A stretch of 11,866 nucleotides of DNA from Saccharofermentans sp. (GCA_024692105.1 JAILMZ010000033.1:1-11866); one strand, 5' to 3'; positions 1-6,664 are shown, numbered from the stretch's first letter. Numbers and translations: made by a program. Notes: generated by a model from the sequence alone, not told the origin.

Positions 1-444
1 TTCATACCGACATTCATCGTGGTCATGATCGTCACGGGCGGAGCGATCCCCATGGGTCTTAACATCGTCTGGTTCCTGGTGGCAACGGTGTTCGCGCTGA
101 TCATCAACTACAACATCGAGATGCTCGTGGCGCCCATATGCCTGTTCACCGAATCGACATGGGGCATCAACATCGTAAAGGAGACGATCGTGCTTCTACT
201 TTCCGGCGCTACGATCCCGCTCGCATTCTTCCCGGAGAAGGCGAGGATGGTGGTACAGTATCTGCCGTTCCGCGCGGTATATGACATACCGCTGTCGATA
301 CTTCTCGGCAAGAGCGGATCGGACACCTGGCTGGGACTTCTGCAGCTGTTCGCACTGCAGATCGTGTGGATGGTCGTGCTGACCCTTGCCGGCAACTTAT
401 TCTGGAATACGGCGGTGAAGAAAGTCACCGTGAACGGAGGCTGA
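1..444 (+). CDS. ABC-2 type exporter permease, first subunit (3' part only)
   Basis: This is an integral membrane permease of an ABC-2 type export system. The reading frame is open from base 1 and ends at TGA 442-444, so the N-terminal part lies left of the window and 147 codons are visible. The visible part is mostly hydrophobic, with about four membrane segments. It carries the pattern ESTWGINIVKE followed by LLSGATIPLAFFPE and a conserved LPF motif, then ends in KKVTVNGG. This arrangement is typical of the PF06182/COG4587 permeases, recognised from memory of the family. Such permeases usually form a heterodimer with a COG3694 permease and use a separate ATPase; the COG3694-type partner starts 1 base downstream. 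The ATPase gene should lie upstream, outside the window. The transported substrate cannot be told from sequence. Confidence 0.85.
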   Translation, partial: FIPTFIVVMIVTGGAIPMGLNIVWFLVATVFALIINYNIEMLVAPICLFTESTWGINIVKETIVLLLSGATIPLAFFPEKARMVVQYLPFRAVYDIPLSILLGKSGSDTWLGLLQLFALQIVWMVVLTLAGNLFWNTAVKKVTVNGG

Positions 445-445
445 T

Positions 446-1249
446 ATGCAGAAGAGAGGATTAATATTCTATGCGAGGATGTACCGTAAGATCCTCGTGC
501 AGGACCTTAAGAGCAAGATGAGCTACCGTGCGGACTTCATCATCTCGACGTTCGGAATGATAATGACCAACCTGTCCGGATTCGTGACGTTCCTGATACT
601 GTTCCAGAACTTTCCGACGATCAACGGCTGGGACTACTACTATATGCTGTTCCTGTACGGGTTCTCTCTGGTCGCGCTCACTCCGGTGCAATGTTTCTTC
701 GACAACAACTGGAATCTCAGATTCATGGTGCAGAGCGGAGACTTCATCAAGTACTGCTTCCGCCCGATAAACGTCTTTTTCTACTTCATCTCCGAAGTGT
801 TCGACGTCAAGGGACTGGGACAGCTCGCATTCGGCATCGGTACCATCGTGTATGCCTGGATACACATCGGGATAGAAGTAACACCGCTTGTGATACTTAA
901 ACTTATCGTGTACCTGCTTACTGCGTCGCTGTTCATGATCGCGCTGATGAATTTTGCAGCTGCTACATGCTTCTGGATCAAGGGTTCGGGTTACGTCATG
1001 GTCATCATGTTCCGTTTCAAGGATTTCGCCAAATATCCGGCGAGCATCTTCTCCGGAATATTCAAGGTGATCTTCACGTTCATCATCCCGATCGCGTTCA
1101 TCGCGTACTACCCGAGCCTCGTCATCCTGCAGCCTGACAACGTTCCTGCTTTGTCCTGGATCTCGCCGCTGTTCGGATTTGCGTTCGTGTACCTCAGCTA
1201 TAAGTTCTGGATGCTGGGCGTCAGAAAATATGATTTTACGGGTTCTTAA
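446..1249 (+). CDS. ABC-2 type exporter permease, second subunit
   Basis: A 267-residue integral membrane protein and probable heterodimer partner of the permease just upstream. It starts 1 base after that gene's stop codon, with a GGAGG ribosome binding site at 436-440 inside the end of the preceding gene, so the two are very likely translated together. Residues 1-28 are basic and probably cytoplasmic. About six hydrophobic segments follow (around 30-54, 64-82, 108-138, 146-175, 204-226 and 236-256). SGDFIKYCFRPIN (97-109), the KYPASIF motif (196-202) and the C-terminal GVRKYDFTGS (258-267) match the COG3694 branch of PF06182 from knowledge of the family. Length is normal for the family. The substrate is unknown; members are annotated only as uncharacterised export permeases. 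Confidence 0.9.
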   Translation: MQKRGLIFYARMYRKILVQDLKSKMSYRADFIISTFGMIMTNLSGFVTFLILFQNFPTINGWDYYYMLFLYGFSLVALTPVQCFFDNNWNLRFMVQSGDFIKYCFRPINVFFYFISEVFDVKGLGQLAFGIGTIVYAWIHIGIEVTPLVILKLIVYLLTASLFMIALMNFAAATCFWIKGSGYVMVIMFRFKDFAKYPASIFSGIFKVIFTFIIPIAFIAYYPSLVILQPDNVPALSWISPLFGFAFVYLSYKFWMLGVRKYDFTGS

Positions 1250-1273
1250 TCCGCAAGTATGGAGGATATTGAT

Positions 1274-1798
1274 ATGAATGAATTGGTAATGATAATCAAG
1301 CAGACTGTTGTCCCGAACTTCATGAACATCAGGACATCGATCAAGGCTTACGACCGCGACGCACTCTGCTGCGGCGCGCCCTGTTGGAGGTGGGCATACC
1401 ATGCCCTGCACTCCGCGGACAAATGGTTCATCAACCCTTATGTGTACGATGAGCCCGCGTTCCACGAGGAGGGCATGGACAACCCCGATAATCCGACTTC
1501 TGTCGTGCTGTCAGACGAGCAGCTTCTCGAGTATCTTGAGGCGGTCGAGAAGAAGACGCTGGACTACCTTGATACTCTCACGGACGACATGCTCTACGAG
1601 TGTCCGGAGAACTGCAAGTATACGAGGATGGAACTCGTGCTCCGCCAGTACAGGCATCTGTCATTCCACACGGGAATGCTGAACGGCCAGGTGGCAGTTG
1701 CTACGGGGCAGTTCCCGATGTGGGTCAGTGATGCCGACAAATACATTGATGACGGAGTATATTTCGGGAGGTACCGCAAAGGTCCCACAAAGCTGTGA
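1274..1798 (+). CDS. DinB-fold (DinB/YfiT-like) putative metal-binding protein
   Basis: A 174-residue soluble protein with the pattern of the DinB/YfiT four-helix-bundle superfamily. His43 and His46 lie in a WAYHALHS stretch, and His128 and His132 form an HxxxH in RHLSFHTG. In this superfamily three such histidines bind a divalent metal; some members are thiol-dependent transferases, but no activity can be assigned here. I chose ATG 1274 because GGAGG at 1261-1265 sits 8 bases before it. An in-frame ATG at 1259 would add five residues but would place the ribosome binding site inside the gene. The gene lies 24 bases after the second permease with no terminator between, so it is probably the last gene of that operon, and a terminator follows its stop. 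Cysteines are fairly frequent (32, 33, 37, 110 and 114). Confidence 0.8.
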   Translation: MNELVMIIKQTVVPNFMNIRTSIKAYDRDALCCGAPCWRWAYHALHSADKWFINPYVYDEPAFHEEGMDNPDNPTSVVLSDEQLLEYLEAVEKKTLDYLDTLTDDMLYECPENCKYTRMELVLRQYRHLSFHTGMLNGQVAVATGQFPMWVSDADKYIDDGVYFGRYRKGPTKL

Positions 1799-1801
1799 TG
1801 C

Positions 1802-1832
1802 AAGACCCGCCCGCTGAGGCGGGTTTTGTTTT
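1802..1832 (+). terminator. Intrinsic terminator of the permease-DinB operon
   Basis: A 7-bp perfect GC-rich stem ACCCGCC (1805-1811) pairs with GGCGGGT (1818-1824) around a 6-base loop. The T-rich tract TTTTGTTTT follows, and A/T pairs extend the base of the stem. It begins 3 bases after the stop codon at 1798. The same stem is used at 4758-4776. Confidence 0.9.
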
Positions 1833-1859
1833 GTCACCAAAAAACTGAATCTGGTGACA
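1832..1859. promoter_or_regulatory. 8-bp inverted repeat, possible operator
   Basis: TGTCACCA (1832-1839) and TGGTGACA (1852-1859) are perfect reverse complements separated by 12 bases. The pair starts at the end of the terminator T tract and ends 26 bases before the probable -10 site of the hydrolase gene. That position would suit a dimeric regulator. A protein-binding role is inference; it could also fold as a hairpin in read-through RNA. Confidence 0.4.
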
Positions 1860-1882
1860 CTATCGGTAGTATACGGTTTCTG

Positions 1883-1891
1883 TGGTATCAT
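1883..1891 (+). promoter_or_regulatory. Extended -10 promoter element of the hydrolase gene
   Basis: TGGTATCAT is a TGn extended -10 with a five-of-six match to TATAAT, ending 24 bases before the start codon at 1916. There is no good -35 hexamer at 16-18 bases; extended -10 promoters often lack one. A very similar element precedes the gene at 4837. Confidence 0.5.
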
Positions 1892-1915
1892 CAACATATC
1901 AAAGGGGATAGGGAT

Positions 1916-2749
1916 ATGATCGATTACATCAGAGAAAGCTTCAGTTACTACGAACTGTTCTACAGACTCCATAAGGCAAAGAAAACACACAAGCCGGAGA
2001 AGGTAAGCTTCGGTCCGGACAAGGATCAGTACTTTCTGTACTATGAGCCGGAAAAGCCGGTCAGCGATAAGGTCGTTGTCTGGGTGCATGGCGGCGGTTG
2101 GAATTCCGGAGACCCGGAAGTGTTCGACTATGTCGGGCAGGCCATGGTGAAGGAGGGGTACCGTTTCGTATCGCTTGGTTACCGCCTGTCGCCTAAGAAC
2201 AAGTACCCGGTTCAGATCGAAGATGTCTGTGCAGGATATAACGCTGCAATGAAGCACCTGAAGGGCAAGGGCGTCGACACCTCGAGAGTAATCGTGTCGG
2301 GACCGTCTGCAGGCGCGCATCTTTCATCGATACTGACATACAGCAGGAAGGTGCAGACCGAATACCAAACGGATGTCAGCAATGTTATCGGATATGTCGG
2401 TTTCGGAGGTCCGTACAGGTTTGGTAAGATGCAGGGCCTGACGCTTCGCATGCTGCTCGCGATGCTTTTCGCGAAAGGATACGACAGGTCTCAGGCAGAG
2501 CCGCTGGCATTGATGGAAGAAAGCAATATCCCGATGCTTCTGATACAGAGCAGTCACGACGGTTTGATCGAGTTCTCATGCGCTGAGGAGTTCGCGCAGA
2601 AGGCGGAGACTCTTAGCATTCCGTGCGAGATCTACGATGTCGAAGACAAGAAGAACACGCATTCGTGGTATACCGCAGGATGTTTCTTCTTTGACCGCGG
2701 GAAGAGCAGGACGGTGGATAAGTTCCTTAAGTTTATAGAGTCGCTGTGA
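1916..2749 (+). CDS. Alpha/beta hydrolase, esterase/lipase-like (HGGGW type)
   Basis: A 277-residue soluble hydrolase with no signal peptide, probably a cytoplasmic carboxylesterase-like enzyme. HGGGW at 58-62 is the oxyanion-hole motif of the hormone-sensitive-lipase/BD-FAE group. The nucleophile elbow is GPSAG (129-133), with Ser131 as the predicted nucleophile. Asp215 in SSHDG and His249 in NTHSW fit the remaining triad positions in order and spacing. The substrate is unknown; relatives act on short acyl esters or act as arylformamidases. I chose ATG 1916 because AAAGGGGA (1901-1908) lies 7 bases upstream. An in-frame ATG at 1826 starts inside the terminator and is unlikely. The gene has its own promoter-like site. 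No terminator separates it from the next gene, so some read-through is possible. Confidence 0.88.
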   Translation: MIDYIRESFSYYELFYRLHKAKKTHKPEKVSFGPDKDQYFLYYEPEKPVSDKVVVWVHGGGWNSGDPEVFDYVGQAMVKEGYRFVSLGYRLSPKNKYPVQIEDVCAGYNAAMKHLKGKGVDTSRVIVSGPSAGAHLSSILTYSRKVQTEYQTDVSNVIGYVGFGGPYRFGKMQGLTLRMLLAMLFAKGYDRSQAEPLALMEESNIPMLLIQSSHDGLIEFSCAEEFAQKAETLSIPCEIYDVEDKKNTHSWYTAGCFFFDRGKSRTVDKFLKFIESL

Positions 2750-2750
2750 T

Positions 2751-2772
2751 TTAAGGTTTCGTTAAGGTTACG
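2751..2772. promoter_or_regulatory. Tandem 11-bp direct repeat upstream of the serine hydrolase gene
   Basis: TTAAGGTTTCG (2751-2761) is followed directly by TTAAGGTTACG (2762-2772); ten of eleven positions match. A related TTCAGGTT lies at 2778-2785. An 11-bp period is one helical turn, the spacing used by OmpR/PhoB-family response regulators on direct repeats. The repeat lies 27 bases upstream of a possible -10 TATCAT (2799-2804), which has no clear -35. Regulator binding is inference. Confidence 0.45.
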
Positions 2773-2840
2773 CTATCTTCAGGTTAAAGTTGCAGAACTA
2801 TCATCTGCTCATCAACGAAAACTGATGGGGAGAATAGTTT

Positions 2841-4733
2841 ATGAAGAAGTTGATCGCGGCAGTTACGGGAGCGGCGCTTGCCTTTATGGCCTTTTCACCG
2901 CAGGCTAAGGTCCTGGCGGATTCGGCAGAGGATCAGACGCCGTCGGGAATCTACTACTCGGAGATAGGCGCATCCATTAATAATTACATTGCAGAGCGCG
3001 AGGCGGGACTTGCTTCGTGCGAAGTCTGCGTTTTTGACGGCGACGGTGAGATATACACGGGATACTACGGTTTCTCGAACATCGAAGACGGCGTTCTTGC
3101 TGACGGCGAGACTGTTTACGAGTGGGCGAGCACGTCGAAGATACTCGTGTGGGTTTCAGTCATGCAGCAGGTAGAGCGTGGCAACATAGATCTCGATGCG
3201 GACATCAGAGAGTACCTGCCGGACGGCTTTTTGACCAAACTCCAGTACCCGGACGAGAAGATCACGATGGTCAATCTGATGTGCCACAACGCAGGTTTTC
3301 AGGAGAGCATGTATGAGAACCAGGAGGCGGAGCCGGGCGACGTCTACGGTTCGCTCGAGGAAGCTGTCCGCGCATGCGAGTGCTATCAGTCGTTCCATGC
3401 CGGCGAGTACACTGCATATTCCAACTGGAGCACGGCACTGGCAGCATATATCGTCGAGTGTGTCAGCGGTACTGATTATGTGACGTATGTCCATGAGAAT
3501 ATCTTCGAACCTCTCGGGATGAATCACACTTCGATAGATCCTACTCAGGCGGACAATCCGTGGGTAGCGGCGAAACGTCAGGAACTCATGTGCTACGAGC
3601 GCTACGGAGATCCTGCGTACAATCAGGACTACGGTGTCTGCATGTATGCGGTGCAGCTGTTTCCCGCAGGTGCTGCGATAGGCACACTTGAGGACCTTTC
3701 GAAACTCGGACAGGCACTGGTCAGCGAGGACTGTCCGCTGTTTGAAGACGATGCAACTCGCGACCTGATGTTCTCTGCGACTTCATGCTTCGGCGATACC
3801 GACATTGCCAAGAACTGTCACGGTCTCTGGGCACAGCAGCGCAAGGTCATGACATTAGGTCACAACGGAAACTCCGCCGGCTGCACGACGTCACTCGAGT
3901 TCGATCCCGTCAGCGGTCTGGGCATCGCGATAATGACAAACGAGAGCGGCGAGACCGCATTCACAAACGGGATCCCCGTCATGCTTTACGGAGCATATAC
4001 CGACAAAGAAGGCTTCGAAGGCGGGGCTGCAAACGCTGTTGACATCAGCGGTACGTACTACTGTACACGTTCTTTTTGCATGGGTTCCGGTGCGGCAACG
4101 CAGTACATGGCACAGGTCTTTCCTTTGGCAGCAAATGACGACGGATCATACTCGGTACAGATTGCAGGCTTCAGCTTTGCTGACGGCATGGAGTTCATCA
4201 ATGTCGGCGAGAACCAGTACATCATGAAAAACAACGGCATGGAACAATTCGTCTACATCGAGGACGGCAGATTCGAGATGGGATACATGGACTATCTGAA
4301 GAGCAGCACCGGCATAGCTCCGACGTTGTCCTGTTATGGATTCATCGTTCTCGGTCTGGGCTGCGCGCTTTCGCTGTTTATAGGTCTCATTGCTTCCGTG
4401 GTAAGAAAGATCCGCGGTAAGGGAGAAGTGAGAACTTTTGAAGATAAGCAGATTACTCTTCAGCAGTTGATATATGCTGTGTCGGGTATCGTCTTCGCAT
4501 TGTTTACCATGATCATCGGCATTACCAATCCTGCGCTGCTCACAGTGTCTGCGATACTTGCCGGAGTACTTGCTTTGGCATCCCTCGTTAACGGCATTGT
4601 GCTTGTCAGCGGGACCAACATGAAGGATGCTTCTGTGAAGAAAAAGATCTGGCAGTTTACATGGTCAGCCTTGAGTATCGGCTACATGGCGTTCATCGTG
4701 GTAATGCAGGTGTTCTGTTTCTGGAAAGTCTAA
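2841..4733 (+). CDS. Secreted membrane-anchored serine hydrolase (class C beta-lactamase / DD-peptidase fold)
   Basis: A 630-residue exported protein of the PF00144 serine hydrolase family, whose members include DD-peptidases, esterases and class C beta-lactamases. Residues 1-26 form a Sec signal peptide: two lysines, a hydrophobic core and an A-K-V-L-A end. The three catalytic motifs are present in order: Ser97-Thr-Ser-Lys100 (SxxK), Tyr193-Ser-Asn195 (YxN) and His341-Asn-Gly343 (in place of KTG). Residues 400-485 form a beta-rich linker domain. Four hydrophobic helices follow (about 498-522, 542-563, 565-590 and 605-627), which would hold the catalytic domain outside the membrane. The basic loop at 522-531 after the first helix supports a cytoplasmic side there. 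GGGGAGA at 2827-2833 is the ribosome binding site, 7 bases from ATG 2841. Its target, perhaps peptidoglycan or a small peptide or ester, cannot be fixed. Calling it a resistance enzyme is not supported. Confidence 0.87.
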   Translation: MKKLIAAVTGAALAFMAFSPQAKVLADSAEDQTPSGIYYSEIGASINNYIAEREAGLASCEVCVFDGDGEIYTGYYGFSNIEDGVLADGETVYEWASTSKILVWVSVMQQVERGNIDLDADIREYLPDGFLTKLQYPDEKITMVNLMCHNAGFQESMYENQEAEPGDVYGSLEEAVRACECYQSFHAGEYTAYSNWSTALAAYIVECVSGTDYVTYVHENIFEPLGMNHTSIDPTQADNPWVAAKRQELMCYERYGDPAYNQDYGVCMYAVQLFPAGAAIGTLEDLSKLGQALVSEDCPLFEDDATRDLMFSATSCFGDTDIAKNCHGLWAQQRKVMTLGHNGNSAGCTTSLEFDPVSGLGIAIMTNESGETAFTNGIPVMLYGAYTDKEGFEGGAANAVDISGTYYCTRSFCMGSGAATQYMAQVFPLAANDDGSYSVQIAGFSFADGMEFINVGENQYIMKNNGMEQFVYIEDGRFEMGYMDYLKSSTGIAPTLSCYGFIVLGLGCALSLFIGLIASVVRKIRGKGEVRTFEDKQITLQQLIYAVSGIVFALFTMIIGITNPALLTVSAILAGVLALASLVNGIVLVSGTNMKDASVKKKIWQFTWSALSIGYMAFIVVMQVFCFWKV

Positions 4734-4757
4734 GGGATAATAGAGTTTGGTGACGAG

Positions 4758-4782
4758 ACCCGCCCAAGCGGCGGGTTTTGTT
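4758..4782 (+). terminator. Intrinsic terminator of the serine hydrolase gene
   Basis: ACCCGCC (4758-4764) pairs with GGCGGGT (4770-4776) around a 5-base loop, followed by the T-rich tract TTTTGTT. It starts 24 bases after the stop codon at 4733. The stem is identical to that of the terminator at 1805-1824. Confidence 0.88.
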
Positions 4783-4799
4783 ATGGGCGGTTTTCTATG

Positions 4800-4808
4800 T
4801 GTTATCAT
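4800..4808 (+). promoter_or_regulatory. Extended -10 promoter element of the unknown gene
   Basis: TGTTATCAT is a TGn extended -10 ending 28 bases before the start codon at 4837 and placed just after the upstream terminator. No clear -35 is seen; TTATGG at 4781-4786 is a poor match at 16 bases. It resembles the element at 1883-1891, including the following C. Confidence 0.5.
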
Positions 4809-4836
4809 CGAAGTATCAGAACACAGGAGGCAGTAT

Positions 4837-5601
4837 ATGAGGACCACACAAGAAGCGATCAAAGATTACAAGCATATCTGCTGGTACCCGTCGGCATCGA
4901 ATGATTTCAGGCCGCTGCTTTTCCTGTCTGACTGGTATTACGATACGTACAATGTTCCCCGCGATGAAGACCAGGTGATGCCTGACCTGTTCATCCTCTC
5001 GGATCTAACCGGACTTCACGGATGGATGAATGAGGAGATGTACAAGGATGTGTATGCGCTGATCGAGCAGGGGATCTGTCCTCCGGGCACACGCCTTGTT
5101 GAAGAGTATTACCATAGTACCCGTACCATTATTACCGTTAAGAGTTTTGAGAGGCTGAAGGATCTGCCGCTTACATATGATCCCGCACTGACCAGATTTG
5201 AACCTAGTCCTGCGTACAAATCGTCATATCTGATAAATGTAGATGTCGAGTCGAGAAAGTTCGGCATCACGAGGCATTTCGATGCGACGGTACTCTATAT
5301 CGCAGGCCAGAACGAATCCGTCGCAAAAGACTTCCTGATCCAGTCCAAAGTAAAGGTCGAATACCAGGTGCTGGTCAGATACGGCACCGGTTTCGGAGGT
5401 GCAAATCAGGGCCCCGAGTGGATCATCAGATCCTACAGAGATTTGGGGATAAAGTATCTGATCTCAAACGATGAGTATCTTCTGAATGCAATGAACGGAA
5501 AAAACATGGAAGGCGCTGCCCCGCAATACGAAGAACTCTATTCAATCGATGGCATACAGTGGTCAAAATACGGCAAGGTTGCCTGGTACAAGCTGTCCTG
5601 A
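4837..5601 (+). CDS. Protein of unknown function
   Basis: A 254-residue soluble protein that I cannot assign to a named family. It has no signal peptide or membrane segment. A striking N-terminal block at 14-32 reads ICWYPSASNDFRPLLFLSD; I recall similar WYPS-NDFRPLL blocks at the start of other uncharacterised bacterial proteins, so this is probably a conserved family rather than an orphan. Near the C-terminus there is a glycine-rich YGTGFGGANQGPEWI (182-196) followed by an RDLGIKYLISND segment (201-212). The acidic and aromatic content suggests a folded enzyme or binding protein, but no catalytic motif is clear. ATG 4837 has a strong AGGAGG site (4825-4830) 6 bases upstream; an in-frame ATG at 4747 lies within the terminator region and is unlikely. 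Its stop codon ends 2 bases from the end of the opposing acetyltransferase gene. Confidence 0.75.
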   Translation: MRTTQEAIKDYKHICWYPSASNDFRPLLFLSDWYYDTYNVPRDEDQVMPDLFILSDLTGLHGWMNEEMYKDVYALIEQGICPPGTRLVEEYYHSTRTIITVKSFERLKDLPLTYDPALTRFEPSPAYKSSYLINVDVESRKFGITRHFDATVLYIAGQNESVAKDFLIQSKVKVEYQVLVRYGTGFGGANQGPEWIIRSYRDLGIKYLISNDEYLLNAMNGKNMEGAAPQYEELYSIDGIQWSKYGKVAWYKLS

Positions 5602-5603
5602 CC

Positions 5604-6104
5604 TTACGCCGGGAACATCTCCATATCGATGCAGACCCAGGTGCCGATCGGCATCTCGCACTCTCTTCTTGAGAACTCTTTGAACCCGACTGCTTCGTAG
5701 CAGTGTCTCGCGCTGTCGTTGTTCTCGAAAACGCCCAGATCGATCCTTGTTGCATGCAGCACGTCTCTTGCGTACTCCACGCCCAGCATCAGCATCTCCT
5801 TTCCGTTGCCGCTTCTGCGCAGGTCAGGGTCTACTATGACGAACCCGAAACGCACACTGCTGTCGTCATCTTCCTTGGGATACCTTACGATGAAATGCCC
5901 GACTACATTGCCTTCGTCGTCAGTAGCGGTAAGAGGGAAGAACCGGCCGCCTTCTTTCTGCGGAAGGTAGTTGTCATTGATGTCTTTGCCTTCGAGCGGG
6001 AATTTGTTGAAACGGTCGGCCGACCACCTGTAAAGCTCGTCTTCGGTTCTGATCCACTTGCAGATGATGTCTGCATCTTCGGGTAAGTAATCTCTTAGTA
6101 TCAT
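5604..6104 (-). CDS. GNAT-family N-acetyltransferase (downstream gene of pair)
   Basis: A 166-residue acetyltransferase of the GNAT superfamily, which moves an acetyl group from acetyl-CoA to an amine; the substrate is unknown. The acetyl-CoA pyrophosphate loop is RRSGNGK (96-102), matching the R/Q-x-x-G-x-G/A pattern, and is preceded by the beta-strand FGFVIVDP (86-93). The C-terminal motif VFENNDSARHCYEAVGF (125-141) holds the conserved Asn, the Tyr136 general-acid candidate and the GF turn. The N-terminal MILRDYLPEDADII strand-helix is also typical. It starts 4 bases after the stop of the other acetyltransferase gene, with a GAGAAGG ribosome binding site inside that gene's last codons, so the two are co-transcribed and probably translationally coupled. 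No terminator is visible at its 3' end. Confidence 0.88.
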   Translation of the reverse strand: MILRDYLPEDADIICKWIRTEDELYRWSADRFNKFPLEGKDINDNYLPQKEGGRFFPLTATDDEGNVVGHFIVRYPKEDDDSSVRFGFVIVDPDLRRSGNGKEMLMLGVEYARDVLHATRIDLGVFENNDSARHCYEAVGFKEFSRRECEMPIGTWVCIDMEMFPA

Positions 6105-6108
6105 GCGT

Positions 6109-6576
6109 TCAATCCTTCTCGTAAAAAATGATGTCCATCAAATCGTTGATCTTCATGGTGCGGCCTGTGCGGCGGTAACCCATCTTCTCATACAGGTGGA
6201 TGTTGCCAGGTTCCTGCAGGATCGTATCCAGGCACCAGTTATCCGCGCCGTGTATCTTCTCTGCCTCGAGGATAGCAGCCTGTGCATAACCTCTTCCGCG
6301 ATATTCTTCCATTATCCACATCGGAGATATCCTTTTGCGCGAGCTATCTTTCTTATCGATTACCCGTATAACACCGACTCGCATGCCTTCAGCGACGATA
6401 AAGTAGTAAGTCGTCTCAGGCTGGGCAAACCTTGCTGCAACCTTCTCGAGGCCTTCTGCAGCAGGACTTATATCATTGTCATGATACTTTGCCCAAAGGC
6501 CTGAAAATGCCTCGACCTGCATCTTCCAGACCAGCCCGATCTCATCTTGTTTTACCGGTACGAGAGTAACGCTCAT
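6109..6576 (-). CDS. GNAT-family N-acetyltransferase (upstream gene of pair)
   Basis: A 155-residue GNAT acetyltransferase. Motif A is MWIMEEYRGRGYAQAAI (86-102), with the acetyl-CoA loop RGRGYA at 93-98. Motif B GNIHLYEKMGY (124-134) carries Tyr129. Substrate unknown; it is not closely similar to its operon partner outside the shared motifs, so the pair does not look like a recent duplication. I chose ATG 6576: reading the minus strand, GAGG sits 5 bases upstream (6585-6582). A GTG at 6582, two codons earlier, would overlap that ribosome binding site. It is the first gene of the two-gene operon and is divergent from the cyclic-di-GMP gene, sharing the AT-rich region 6577-6693. Confidence 0.87.
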   Translation of the reverse strand: MSVTLVPVKQDEIGLVWKMQVEAFSGLWAKYHDNDISPAAEGLEKVAARFAQPETTYYFIVAEGMRVGVIRVIDKKDSSRKRISPMWIMEEYRGRGYAQAAILEAEKIHGADNWCLDTILQEPGNIHLYEKMGYRRTGRTMKINDLMDIIFYEKD

Positions 6577-6599
6577 CTTCACCTCAATGTGTTTTTCTG

Positions 6600-6608
6600 A
6601 TTATCCCA
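6600..6608 (-). promoter_or_regulatory. Extended -10 candidate for the acetyltransferase operon
   Basis: On the minus strand the bases read TGGGATAAT, a TGn extended -10 with a five-of-six hexamer ending 23 bases before the ATG at 6576. The best -35 at 17 bases (TGTAAA) is weak. Confidence 0.45.
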
Positions 6609-6620
6609 TAACTTATAATT

Positions 6621-6664
6621 ATTTTACATCGGTTTAACATATGAACTCGTAAACCATGTAAAAT
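6621..6664. repeat. Long imperfect inverted repeat in the divergent promoter region
   Basis: The left arm ATTTTACATCGGTTTA (6621-6636) is the reverse complement of the right arm TAAACCATGTAAAAT (6650-6664), except for one extra C at 6630. The spacer is 13 bases. The arms cover the best plus-strand promoter candidate: TTAACA at 6634-6639 lies mostly in the left arm and TAAAAT at 6659-6664 ends the right arm, with a 19-base spacer. The site could be an operator controlling one or both divergent units. A regulator is not identified in the window. Confidence 0.6.

Noticed and set aside
461..1465. A 334-codon open frame on the minus strand across the second permease and the DinB gene
   Set aside because: The translation is highly charged and low in structure, as expected for an antisense shadow of hydrophobic coding sequence. 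It overlaps two well-supported genes and has no family motif.
3129..3190. Antibiotic-resistance beta-lactamase
   Set aside because: The SxxK, YxN and HxG motifs are shared by DD-peptidases and esterases. The HNG third motif and the membrane tail do not point to a resistance enzyme.
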